Origin: Gammaproteobacteria bacterium
GTDB taxonomy: Bacteria > Pseudomonadota > Gammaproteobacteria > Burkholderiales > Burkholderiaceae_C
Direction: 5' to 3'
Length of the DNA: 6,413 bases
NCBI GenBank assembly: GCA_018903185.1
Contig: JAHIQV010000258.1
Span: 1 to 6,413, forward strand
The notes below the pieces were generated by a model, which worked only from the letters and a program-made list of their open reading frames with translations, was not told where the DNA came from and did not search any database. Within the stretch, counting starts at the first letter, position 1, and each line of letters starts with the position of its first letter. Both the position numbers and the translations under genes were made by a program. Shown piece by piece: positions 1-6,000 of this stretch.

Positions 1-1261
1 CCAGCAGGCGGTGGACAACGTGTCCGACAAGGACGTGGACGTGCTCGCCGTGAAAGTGCAGGGCGGGCGCGCCTGCGTGAACCTGGCCATGATCCGCGGC
101 GGCCGCCACCTGGGCGACCGGCCGTATTTCCCGGCCCATGTGGAAGACGCCACCCAGATCGACCACCTGATGGCGGAAGAGGTCAGTCACAGCGCCGACC
201 CGGTCGAGCGCGTGGCGGTGCAGGTGCTCGAAGCCTTCATCGCCCAGCATTACCTGGGCATTGCGATGCCGCACACCCTGGTGACCAGCCATCCCGTGGG
301 CAAGCCGCTGCTGGACGCGCTGACCGAGCAGATCGGCGCCAAGATCAACGCCGTGCACCAGCCGCGCGAGCACCGCCGCATCTGGCTGGAGATGGCACAG
401 AAGAACGCCGACATCGCGCTCGCCCGCCTGCTCGCCGAAGAGGGCTCGCAGCAGGCCCGCACGCGCGCGCTGGCCGAGGCGCTGGCGCTGCCGGACGACA
501 ACCTGGACGAGCTGCGTATCGAGTGTTTCGACATCTCGCACACCGCGGGTGAATCGACCCAGGCGTCCTGCGTGGTGTTCGAGGCGCACAAGATGCAGAA
601 CGCGCAGTACCGGCGCTACAACATCGACGGCATCACGCCCGGCGACGACTACGCCGCCATGCGGCAGGTGCTGCTGCGCCGCTACGGCAAGATCGCCGAG
701 GCGCTGCGTGCGGAATCCGGAGAGACGGCTGCGCCCGCCGAGACGACGGACGCTTCAGAACCCGCAGCCGAAGGCGCCACCGACGCCACCTCCGGCCTGC
801 CCACCGGGCCGCGTTTGCCCGATCTGGTGCTGATCGACGGCGGCAAGGGCCAGGTCAGCATGGCGCGCGAGGTGTTCCAGCAGCTCGGACTGGACCTCTC
901 GCTCATCGTGGGTGTGGAAAAAGGCGAAGGTCGCAAGGTGGGACTCGAAGAGCTGGTGTTTGCCGATGGCCGCGAAAAGGTCTACCTGGGCCACGATTCG
1001 GCGGCGCTGATGCTGGTCGCCCAGATCCGTGACGAAGCGCACCGTTTCGCCATCACCGGCATGCGCGCCCAGCGCGCCAAGGTGCGCACCGGCGGCAGCC
1101 GGCTCGAAGACATCCCGGGCGTGGGTCCGAAGAAGCGGGCGCGCCTGCTGCAACGCTTTGGCGGTGTGCGCGGCGTGGCCTCGGCCAGCGTGGACGACCT
1201 CTGCACGGTCGAAGGCATTTCCACCGAACTGGCCGATGCCATCTACCGGGCCTTGCACTGA
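1..1261 (+). CDS. uvrC: UvrABC excinuclease subunit C, 3' part (5' end outside window)
   Basis: UvrC makes the two incisions flanking a DNA lesion in nucleotide excision repair, acting with UvrA and UvrB in the cytoplasm. The frame is open from base 2, so the N-terminal GIY-YIG nuclease and UvrB-binding UVR domains lie upstream of the window. What remains is the linker, the RNase H-like 5'-incision domain and the C-terminal helix-hairpin-helix pair. Catalytic residues of the family are visible: the Asp of ECFDISH (codon 530-532), the GDDY motif (641-652), the Asp of LIDGGKGQ (836-838) and the His of RDEAHRF (1040-1042). The hairpin motifs are [10 protein letters not shown] (from about 1109) and the segment ending [18 protein letters not shown]. 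An Ala/Glu/Thr-rich insert of about 40 residues (about 689-814) separates two catalytic blocks that are nearly adjacent in E. coli UvrC. The downstream pgsA is a conserved proteobacterial neighbour. Identification is very secure. Confidence 0.97.
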   Translation, partial: QQAVDNVSDKDVDVLAVKVQGGRACVNLAMIRGGRHLGDRPYFPAHVEDATQIDHLMAEEVSHSADPVERVAVQVLEAFIAQHYLGIAMPHTLVTSHPVGKPLLDALTEQIGAKINAVHQPREHRRIWLEMAQKNADIALARLLAEEGSQQARTRALAEALALPDDNLDELRIECFDISHTAGESTQASCVVFEAHKMQNAQYRRYNIDGITPGDDYAAMRQVLLRRYGKIAEALRAESGETAAPAETTDASEPAAEGATDATSGLPTGPRLPDLVLIDGGKGQVSMAREVFQQLGLDLSLIVGVEKGEGRKVGLEELVFADGREKVYLGHDSAALMLVAQIRDEAHRFAITGMRAQRAKVRTGGSRLEDIPGVGPKKRARLLQRFGGVRGVASASVDDLCTVEGISTELADAIYRALH

Positions 1262-1329
1262 ACCGGGTGGCGGAGATGGCCTGGCAGGCGGCAAAACCCC
1301 CGTGACGATTCGCGCGCGTGGCGCTCCGC

Positions 1330-1335
1330 CATAAT
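1330..1335 (+). promoter_or_regulatory. Putative -10 hexamer for pgsA, close to the start codon
   Basis: CATAAT matches the sigma70 -10 consensus TATAAT at five of six positions and ends six bases before the pgsA ATG. No good -35 is seen at normal spacing; the nearest TGACG-containing match (1302-1307) is too far away. If this is the real -10, transcription would begin at or next to the ATG at 1342, giving a leaderless or nearly leaderless mRNA. There is no Shine-Dalgarno sequence between 1322 and 1341, which fits that idea. The call rests on one hexamer, so it is weak. Confidence 0.3.
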
Positions 1336-1341
1336 CGCGCC

Positions 1342-1911
1342 ATGTTTTTCAACCTTCCCACCCTGCTGACCTGGGCGCGCATCGTCGCCATCCCGCTGAT
1401 CATCGGGGTGTTCTACCTGGAAGGCATGAGTGCGAAAGAACAGAACCTGATCGCGACGGTGCTGTTTGTGGTGTTTGCCGCGACCGACTGGGCCGACGGC
1501 TACCTGGCCCGCCGGCTGAATCAGACCTCGGCCTTCGGCGCCTTCCTGGACCCGGTGGCGGACAAATTTCTCGTCTGCGCCAGTCTCTTGGTGCTGGTGC
1601 ATCTGGAGCGGGCCGATGTGTTTGTGGCGCTCATCATCATCGGCCGCGAGATCGCCATTTCCTCGCTGCGTGAGTGGATGGCCATCATCGGCGCGACCAA
1701 GAGCGTGGCGGTGCACATGGTCGGCAAGCTCAAGACCGCGGTGCAGATGACGGCGATTCCCTTTCTGCTGTTTGACGGGACGCTGCTGGGCCTGATCAAC
1801 ACGCACCTGTGGGGCACCTGGCTGATCTGGATCTCGGCGGTCCTGACCGTCTGGTCCATGGTGTATTACTTGCAGAAGGCGCTGCCCGAGATACGGGCCC
1901 GCTCGCGCTGA
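1342..1911 (+). CDS. pgsA: CDP-diacylglycerol--glycerol-3-phosphate 3-phosphatidyltransferase (PGP synthase)
   Basis: This inner-membrane enzyme joins CDP-diacylglycerol and glycerol-3-phosphate to make phosphatidylglycerophosphate, the committed step to phosphatidylglycerol and cardiolipin. The 189-residue product has the full CDP-alcohol phosphotransferase signature D-x2-DG-x2-AR-x8-G-x3-D-x3-D: Asp49, Asp52-Gly53, Ala56-Arg57, Gly66, Asp70 and Asp74. The four aspartates bind the metal and the CDP moiety. Hydrophobic stretches near residues 4-25, 34-50, 76-88, 92-108, 133-152 and 155-177 fit the six-helix fold. The length is normal for PgsA. ATG 1342 was chosen because the protein then begins MFFNLPTLLTWARI, as in PgsA homologues; a GTG at 1318 would add eight atypical residues. 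It lies 80 bp after uvrC, a conserved pairing, and its TGA shares one base with the next start codon, so it is probably cotranscribed with the transporter. Confidence 0.95.
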   Translation: MFFNLPTLLTWARIVAIPLIIGVFYLEGMSAKEQNLIATVLFVVFAATDWADGYLARRLNQTSAFGAFLDPVADKFLVCASLLVLVHLERADVFVALIIIGREIAISSLREWMAIIGATKSVAVHMVGKLKTAVQMTAIPFLLFDGTLLGLINTHLWGTWLIWISAVLTVWSMVYYLQKALPEIRARSR

Positions 1912-2825
1912 TGCCCGAGTCCAGCCGCGACAACGCATGGCTGCGCGCCATGCCCTGGGTCTTCGTGCTGATCTGGAGCACGGGCTTCATCGTTGCGCGC
2001 TACGGCATGCCGCACGCGCCACCGATGAAATTTCTCGCGGTGCGTTACGCGCTCTCCATCCTCTGCTTCCTGCCCTGGATCGTGCTCGCCGGCGTCAAGT
2101 GGCCGAGCAATCGCAAACAGGCCTTGCATCTCGCTGTCACGGGCATCCTGATGCATGCGGGCTACCTCGGCGGTGTCTGGGCGGCGGTCAAGGCGGGCAT
2201 GGGTTCGGGGCTGTCCTCGCTCATCGTCGGCATCCAGCCCGTGCTCACTGCCATCTGGCTCACCAGCGTGGGCGGGCATCACGTGTCGCGCCGCCAGTGG
2301 GTCGGCCTGCTGCTGGGCTTTGCCGGTCTGGTGCTGGTGGTCTCGCGCAAGTTCGGTGCCGGTGGTCCGGGCGACCAGGCAAACTGGATCAACCTCTCGT
2401 TTGCGTTGATGGCCTTGTTGTCCATCACCGTCGGCACGCTGTACCAGAAGCGCTTCGTGCAGCCCTGCGACGTGCGCAGTGCCAACACGGTACAGCTGGT
2501 CGCCGCGTTGCTGGTCACGCTGCCGCTGACCTTGATGGAGTCGGAATCCATGCACTGGACCCAGGCCGACGGCGCGCTCAACGCCGAGCTGGTGGGCGCC
2601 ATGGCCTGGTCGGTGCTGGGGCTCACGCTGGGCGGCAGCTCGCTGCTCTACATGCTGATCCAGCGTGGCGCGGCGGCCTCGGTCACCAGCCTCATGTACC
2701 TCGTGCCGCCCAGCACTGCGCTGATCGCCTGGCTGCTGTTTGCCGAGCCCATCACGGCGGTGACCCTCGCCGGCACCGCGCTCACCGCTTTCGGCGTGAG
2801 TCTGGTGGTGCGGCCGGCGCGCTGA
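1911..2825 (+). CDS. EamA/DMT-superfamily transporter (RhaT/YdcZ-like permease)
   Basis: This is a 304-residue integral inner-membrane protein with ten predicted helices in two EamA repeats, roughly residues 13-146 and 160-301. Approximate helices are 14-31, 41-61, 70-92, 101-119, 128-146, 160-178, 191-210, 226-249, 254-277 and 281-300. Each repeat ends with the typical DMT pattern; the second reads LVPPSTALIAWLLFAEPIT. The family exports or exchanges amino acids, nucleotide precursors and other small metabolites, and the substrate cannot be read from sequence. ATG 1911 was chosen because it overlaps the pgsA stop (TGATG), indicating translational coupling, and it places the first helix just after a short polar N-terminus. 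The open frame extends upstream to 1809 only inside pgsA. The 3' end overlaps the convergent LysR gene by 44 bp. Confidence 0.9.
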   Translation: MPESSRDNAWLRAMPWVFVLIWSTGFIVARYGMPHAPPMKFLAVRYALSILCFLPWIVLAGVKWPSNRKQALHLAVTGILMHAGYLGGVWAAVKAGMGSGLSSLIVGIQPVLTAIWLTSVGGHHVSRRQWVGLLLGFAGLVLVVSRKFGAGGPGDQANWINLSFALMALLSITVGTLYQKRFVQPCDVRSANTVQLVAALLVTLPLTLMESESMHWTQADGALNAELVGAMAWSVLGLTLGGSSLLYMLIQRGAAASVTSLMYLVPPSTALIAWLLFAEPITAVTLAGTALTAFGVSLVVRPAR

Positions 2826-3750
2826 GGCGCCGCCACGGTTCGTCCTGGAAGCGCTCAGCGAGGAAATCCAGCAGCAGACGGATGCGCCGAGGCACCTGAG
2901 ACCGGAAGGGCGCGAGCCAGTGGACGTCGGCGTCGGGCATGGCGTAGGCCGGCAGCACCCGCACCAGATCGCCGCTGGCCATCTGCGGTGCGATGTCCCA
3001 CAGGCTGCGCAACATGATGCCGTGGCCAGCCAGGCACCAGTCGCGCACCATCTCGCCCGAGTTGCTGGAGAGTGGTCCGCGCACTGGCGCGTGCTGAATC
3101 GCGGGCTCTCCCTCGCGCTGCAGCCGCCAGTGGTCGAAGCGCTGTCCTGGTCCGCCGCCGTTTTCGCGCACCACGAGGCAGGCATGGGCAGCCAGTTCCT
3201 GCAGCGAGCGGGGTTCCCCGTGGGCTTGCAGGTACGCGGGTGCCGCCACCAGCACCCGCTGGTTGGGTGCGAGCCGGCGCGAGACCCATTCGCTGGCGCG
3301 TTGTGCCGGCGCGTTCCAGAGCCAGATGGCGCCGTCAAACCCCTCCACCGCCAGATCGGGCAACTGCTCGGTCAGCTGCAGCTGGATGTGCACCGCCGGG
3401 TGCCGTGCCTGGAAATCCGCCAGCGCCGGCCCCAGCCAGAGGCGGCCGAACCCGAAGGTGGCGGCGAGGCGGATCGGGCCTGACGGTTCGGTCTGGCGCT
3501 CGCGCAGTTCGGCCTCCAGCACATCAAAAGCGCGCAGCAACTCACCCGCGCGTTCACACAAGGTCTCGCCTTCGGCCGTGGGGCTGACGCGGCGGGTGGT
3601 GCGCTGGAACAGGCGCAGGCCGAGCCGGGACTCCAGCGCGGCCAGGCGTTTGGTCACGGCCGAAGGGGCCACCTTCAGTGCGCGCGCGGCCATCACCAGG
3701 CTGCCGTGCTGGCGCACAGCGAGCACGAGTTCAAGATCGGGGCGGTCCAA
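2782..3750 (-). CDS. LysR-type transcriptional regulator (likely regulator of the adjacent hydrolase-dehydrogenase operon)
   Basis: The 322-residue product has an N-terminal winged helix-turn-helix (about residues 3-62, core GSLVMAARALKVAPSAVTKR) and a periplasmic-binding-protein-like effector domain (about 90-300), the standard LysR order and length. Such proteins bind T-N11-A sites and usually activate a divergent operon when an inducer binds while repressing their own gene. The start is TTG at 3750: an in-frame TGA lies ten codons upstream, no ATG or GTG lies between, and an AAGGAAA ribosome-binding site sits five bases before it. The protein then begins as LysR proteins normally do. It is divergent from the hydrolase and dehydrogenase genes across 65 bp, recalling E. 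coli dmlR, which is divergent from dmlA. That parallel supports, but does not prove, control of the operon by a malate- or tartrate-like inducer. Its last 14 codons and stop overlap the transporter's 3' end. Confidence 0.93.
   Translation of the reverse strand: MDRPDLELVLAVRQHGSLVMAARALKVAPSAVTKRLAALESRLGLRLFQRTTRRVSPTAEGETLCERAGELLRAFDVLEAELRERQTEPSGPIRLAATFGFGRLWLGPALADFQARHPAVHIQLQLTEQLPDLAVEGFDGAIWLWNAPAQRASEWVSRRLAPNQRVLVAAPAYLQAHGEPRSLQELAAHACLVVRENGGGPGQRFDHWRLQREGEPAIQHAPVRGPLSSNSGEMVRDWCLAGHGIMLRSLWDIAPQMASGDLVRVLPAYAMPDADVHWLAPFRSQVPRRIRLLLDFLAERFQDEPWRRLSAPAAPPDSRRKR
2815..2832. terminator. GC-rich hairpin at the convergent transporter/LysR junction (weak terminator candidate)
   Basis: A perfect six-base inverted repeat, CGGCGC and GCGCCG with loop GCTGAG, spans the transporter stop codon at 2823-2825. 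It could form in transcripts from either strand. No T-run follows on either side, so it is not a classical intrinsic terminator. It lies within coding sequence of the LysR gene, just beyond the 44-bp overlap on one side. Such short GC palindromes are common in GC-rich genomes, so the functional call is weak. Confidence 0.25.
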
Positions 3751-3754
3751 TTGT

Positions 3755-3760
3755 TTCCTT
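3755..3760 (-). promoter_or_regulatory. Ribosome-binding site that fixes the LysR TTG start
   Basis: Read on the minus strand this is AGGAAA in the context AAAAGGAAACAA, placed just before the TTG at 3750. It is a better Shine-Dalgarno match than those of most genes in this window. With the in-frame stop ten codons upstream, it makes TTG the only plausible initiation codon. Confidence 0.7.
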
Positions 3761-3775
3761 TTGAGAACGAATCAA
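3761..3775. promoter_or_regulatory. Canonical LysR-type T-N11-A operator box in the divergent promoter region
   Basis: The 15-mer has perfect four-base arms TTGA and TCAA around seven bases, and contains T3762-N11-A3774, the standard LysR recognition motif. It begins 11 bp upstream of the LysR start codon and about 40 bp upstream of the preferred hydrolase start, where binding could both repress the regulator and activate the operon. Its first six bases, TTGAGA, also match the -35 consensus at five of six positions on the plus strand. Function is inferred from motif and position. Confidence 0.55.
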
Positions 3776-3796
3776 TTGCAGGATTATTGCTTCAAT
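3775..3796. repeat. Second imperfect dyad next to the LysR box (possible activator-binding site)
   Basis: This 22-bp dyad has outer arms ATTG and CAAT, with 8 of 11 positions complementary about its centre. It shares one base with the T-N11-A box. LysR tetramers usually contact a recognition site plus an adjacent, less conserved activation site, and this would suit the second. It also carries one copy of a near-direct repeat: TCAATTGCAGGATTA at 3772-3786 resembles TCAATGCGGATTA at 3792-3804, with starts 20 bp apart, about two helical turns. No strong -10 is seen downstream (best TATTGC at 3785-3790), as expected of an activator-dependent promoter. Confidence 0.35.
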
Positions 3797-3815
3797 GCGG
3801 ATTAAGCTTGCGGCC

Positions 3816-4715
3816 ATGTTCAAAGGTTTTCAGTCCCGCACCGTGCTCCGCGAAGGCGTGTCACTGAACTCGCGCGTGGCGGGCGAGGGGCCGCCGCTGC
3901 TCTTGCTGCACGGCCATCCGCAGACGCAGGCCATGTGGCACCGGGTGGCGCCCGCGCTGGCCGGGTGCTTCACCGTGGTGCTGATGGACCTGCGCGGTTA
4001 CGGCGACTCGGCGCGCCCCGCGCCGGATGCGGATCATCGTGCGCACAGCAAACGCGAGATGGCGCTCGATGCGCTGGCCGTGATGGCACAGCACGGCTTT
4101 GACCACTTTGGCGTGCTGGCCCACGACCGCGGCGCGCGCGTGGCCCACCGGCTGGCAGCCGACCACCCGAACGCGGTGCAGCGGCTGATGCTGCTCGACA
4201 TCGCGCCCACGCTGGCCATGTACGGGCAGACCTCCGAAGACTTCGCGCGCGCTTATTGGCACTGGTTCTTCCTGATCCAGCCGCCGCCCCTGCCGGAGGC
4301 GCTGATAGCGTCCGACCCCGTGCGTTACGTGCGCAGCGTGATGGGCAGCCGGCACGCGGGGCTCGCCCCGTTCGATTCCGCCGCACTGGCCGAGTACGAA
4401 CGCTGCGCCGCGTTGCACGGTACGGCGACCTCGATCTGCGAGGACTACCGTGCCAGTGCTGGCATCGACCTGGAACACGACCGCGCGGACGTGGTCGCAG
4501 GCCATCGCCTGATGCAGCCCCTGCGCGTGTTCTGGGGCGAATACGGCACGGTGGGGCGCTGCTTCGACGTGCTGTCACTCTGGCGCGAGCGCGCCCATCA
4601 GGTCACCGGTCAGGCCCTGCCGTGCGGCCACTACATCGCCGAGGAACTGCCCGAGCGGGTGATCGCCGAGGCAGTCCCCTTCTTCACCCCCTTGATCCAC
4701 AGGAGCATCCCATGA
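3816..4715 (+). CDS. Alpha/beta hydrolase of the fluoroacetate/haloacetate dehalogenase family
   Basis: Known members hydrolyse haloacetates to glycolate and halide through an aspartyl-ester intermediate. The 299-residue product has the alpha/beta hydrolase HGHPQT oxyanion segment (residues 32-37) and the nucleophile elbow AHDRGAR. With ATG 3816 as residue 1, the nucleophile is Asp104, carboxylate-binding arginines are Arg105 and Arg108, the acid is Asp128 (LLDIAPT) and the base His272 (CGHYIAEE). The three halide-pocket residues are also present: His149 and Trp150 (AYWHWFF) and Tyr211 (CEDYRA). This matches the described fluoroacetate dehalogenase set almost position for position. The N-terminus MFKGF also resembles that family and favours ATG 3816; an in-frame ATG at 3795 would add seven residues and has a weak AGGA upstream. 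No signal peptide is seen, so it is probably cytoplasmic. Its TGA overlaps the dehydrogenase ATG, so the two are coupled. The residues fit the family, but the true substrate may be another 2-halo acid or an epoxide. Confidence 0.88.
   Translation: MFKGFQSRTVLREGVSLNSRVAGEGPPLLLLHGHPQTQAMWHRVAPALAGCFTVVLMDLRGYGDSARPAPDADHRAHSKREMALDALAVMAQHGFDHFGVLAHDRGARVAHRLAADHPNAVQRLMLLDIAPTLAMYGQTSEDFARAYWHWFFLIQPPPLPEALIASDPVRYVRSVMGSRHAGLAPFDSAALAEYERCAALHGTATSICEDYRASAGIDLEHDRADVVAGHRLMQPLRVFWGEYGTVGRCFDVLSLWRERAHQVTGQALPCGHYIAEELPERVIAEAVPFFTPLIHRSIP
4701..4705 (+). promoter_or_regulatory. Ribosome-binding site for the dehydrogenase inside the hydrolase 3' end
   Basis: AGGAG in the context CACAGGAG lies six bases before ATG 4712. 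The hydrolase reads through it and stops in the ATGA overlap. A strong site at normal spacing fixes this start and indicates translational coupling of the two enzymes. Confidence 0.75.
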
Positions 4716-5806
4716 GCAAAACGCACCGCATCGCGGTCATCGCCGGCGACGGCATCGGCACCGAAGTCATGCCCGAAGGCCTTCGCGTGATGGAGGCTGC
4801 GGCCACGAAGTTCAACATCCCGCTGCGGTTCGACCACTTCGATTTTTCGAGCTGCGACTACCACGAGAAGCACGGCCAGATGCTGCCCGACGACTGGAAG
4901 GAACAGATCGGCGGCCACGACGCCATCTACTTCGGCGCCGTGGGCTGGCCCGACAAGGTGCCCGACCACGTGTCGCTCTGGGGCTCGCTGCTGCTGTTCC
5001 GCCGTGAATTCGACCAGTACGTCAACATCCGCCCCGCCAAACTCATGCCCGGCGTGACCGCACCGGTGGTGCGCCGCGATGGCAGCCCGCGCCAGCCCGG
5101 CGAGATCGACATGGTGATCGTGCGCGAGAACACCGAGGGTGAATACTCCAGCATCGGCGGGCGCATGTACCCGGGCACCGAACGCGAGATCGTGGTGCAG
5201 GAAACCGTGATGTCGCGCATCGGCGTGGACCGTGTGCTGCGCCACGCGTTTGAAGTCGCGCGCTCGCGTCCCAAAAAGCACCTGACCAGCGCCACCAAGA
5301 GCAACGGCATTGCGATCACCATGCCGTACTGGGACGAGCGCGTGGCCGAGATGGCCAAGCAGTACCCGGACGTGACGGTGGACAAGTTCCACATCGACAT
5401 CCTCACCGCGCACTTCGTGCAGCGCCCGGACTTCTTCGACGTGGTGGTGGGCAGCAACCTGTTCGGCGACATCCTGAGCGATCTCGGTCCGGCTTGCACC
5501 GGCACCATCGGCATCGCGCCCAGCGCCAACCTCAACCCGACGCGCCAGCACCCTTCGCTGTTCGAACCGGTGCACGGCTCCGCCCCCGACATTGCGGGCA
5601 AAGGCATCGCGAACCCGATCGGTCAGATCTGGTGCGGCGCGATGATGCTCGACCACCTGGGCTACCGCGCCGCGCACGACGCGGTGATGGGTGCCATTGA
5701 AGCGGTGTTGCAGCCGGGCATCGGCGCACCGCGCACGCCCGATCTGGGGGGCAGCGCCAGCACACAGGACGTGGGTCGGGCGATCGAAAACGCTCTCCGC
5801 CGTTGA
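4712..5806 (+). CDS. dmlA: Tartrate dehydrogenase / D-malate dehydrogenase (decarboxylating)
   Basis: This cytoplasmic enzyme belongs to the isocitrate/isopropylmalate dehydrogenase superfamily. It uses NAD+ and divalent metal to convert D-malate to pyruvate and CO2 and, in related enzymes, to oxidise or decarboxylate tartrate. The 364-residue product aligns by eye along its whole length with E. coli DmlA (YeaU) and TtuC-type proteins. Visible motifs are GDGIG (12-16), the substrate loop SLWGSLLLFRREFDQ (88-102), NIRP Arg107, VREN Arg138, GEYSS Tyr145, TKSNG Lys196, metal ligands Asp228, Asp253 and Asp257, and the cofactor loop HGSAPDIAGK with Asp293, the residue typical of NAD-dependent members. 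A segment near 121-129 is a few residues longer than in E. coli. D-malate and tartrate activities cannot be separated by sequence, so dmlA could equally be called ttuC. ATG 4712 overlaps the hydrolase stop; the frame stays open upstream to 4256 only as a shadow of the hydrolase. Confidence 0.93.
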   Translation: MSKTHRIAVIAGDGIGTEVMPEGLRVMEAAATKFNIPLRFDHFDFSSCDYHEKHGQMLPDDWKEQIGGHDAIYFGAVGWPDKVPDHVSLWGSLLLFRREFDQYVNIRPAKLMPGVTAPVVRRDGSPRQPGEIDMVIVRENTEGEYSSIGGRMYPGTEREIVVQETVMSRIGVDRVLRHAFEVARSRPKKHLTSATKSNGIAITMPYWDERVAEMAKQYPDVTVDKFHIDILTAHFVQRPDFFDVVVGSNLFGDILSDLGPACTGTIGIAPSANLNPTRQHPSLFEPVHGSAPDIAGKGIANPIGQIWCGAMMLDHLGYRAAHDAVMGAIEAVLQPGIGAPRTPDLGGSASTQDVGRAIENALRR

Positions 5807-5928
5807 AACGGTGCCGTGACCTTTCGGGCAGGCGTGCAAAATTTCACGAACCCTTCAATCACACTTTGACAATGCGCATAGAATCTGCGCTCTCGTTCAG
5901 AGGGCATTCGCCTGTGTTGGCTGAAGTG

Positions 5929-5958
5929 TTGACAGGGAACTTGACCCGTGGGTCTAAT
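5929..5958 (+). promoter_or_regulatory. Sigma70 promoter for the HU gene
   Basis: A perfect -35 TTGACA (5929-5934) is followed after 18 bases by TCTAAT (5953-5958), five of six matches to the -10 consensus. The predicted start is near 5965, giving a 5' leader of about 130 nt before the GTG at 6096. A strong promoter suits an abundant nucleoid protein. This is the best promoter-like sequence in the window. Confidence 0.65.
5943..5954. repeat. Perfect 12-bp palindrome overlapping the HU promoter spacer and -10
   Basis: GACCC and GGGTC arms flank a central GT. Near-symmetry extends outward as TT before and, after one extra base, AA behind. It covers most of the spacer's 3' half and the first bases of the -10, where a repressor would block RNA polymerase. 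No known operator was recognised. Confidence 0.3.
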
Positions 5959-6000
5959 CAACGGGCACCAGTCTGGCCACGTTGCCCGGCCAATGCGAAC

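Noticed and set aside
1809..1910. Upstream extension of the transporter frame
   Set aside because: It lies inside pgsA, lacks family resemblance, and the TGATG overlap plus N-terminal topology support ATG 1911.
1866..3338. A 490-codon open frame on the minus strand across the transporter and LysR genes
   Set aside because: It is antisense to a clear EamA transporter and overlaps the LysR gene in another frame. Its His/Arg/Gly/Gln-rich, low-complexity product is typical of GC-rich shadow frames.
4256..4711. Upstream extension of the dehydrogenase frame as an N-terminal domain or fusion
   Set aside because: This segment lies wholly within the hydrolase in another frame and has Arg/Pro/Ala-rich composition. 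The strong AGGAG and homologous N-terminus place the start at 4712.
4631..5839. A 402-codon open frame antisense to the dehydrogenase
   Set aside because: The product is His/Ala/Val/Arg-rich with no recognisable domain and mirrors the codon periodicity of dmlA on the opposite strand.
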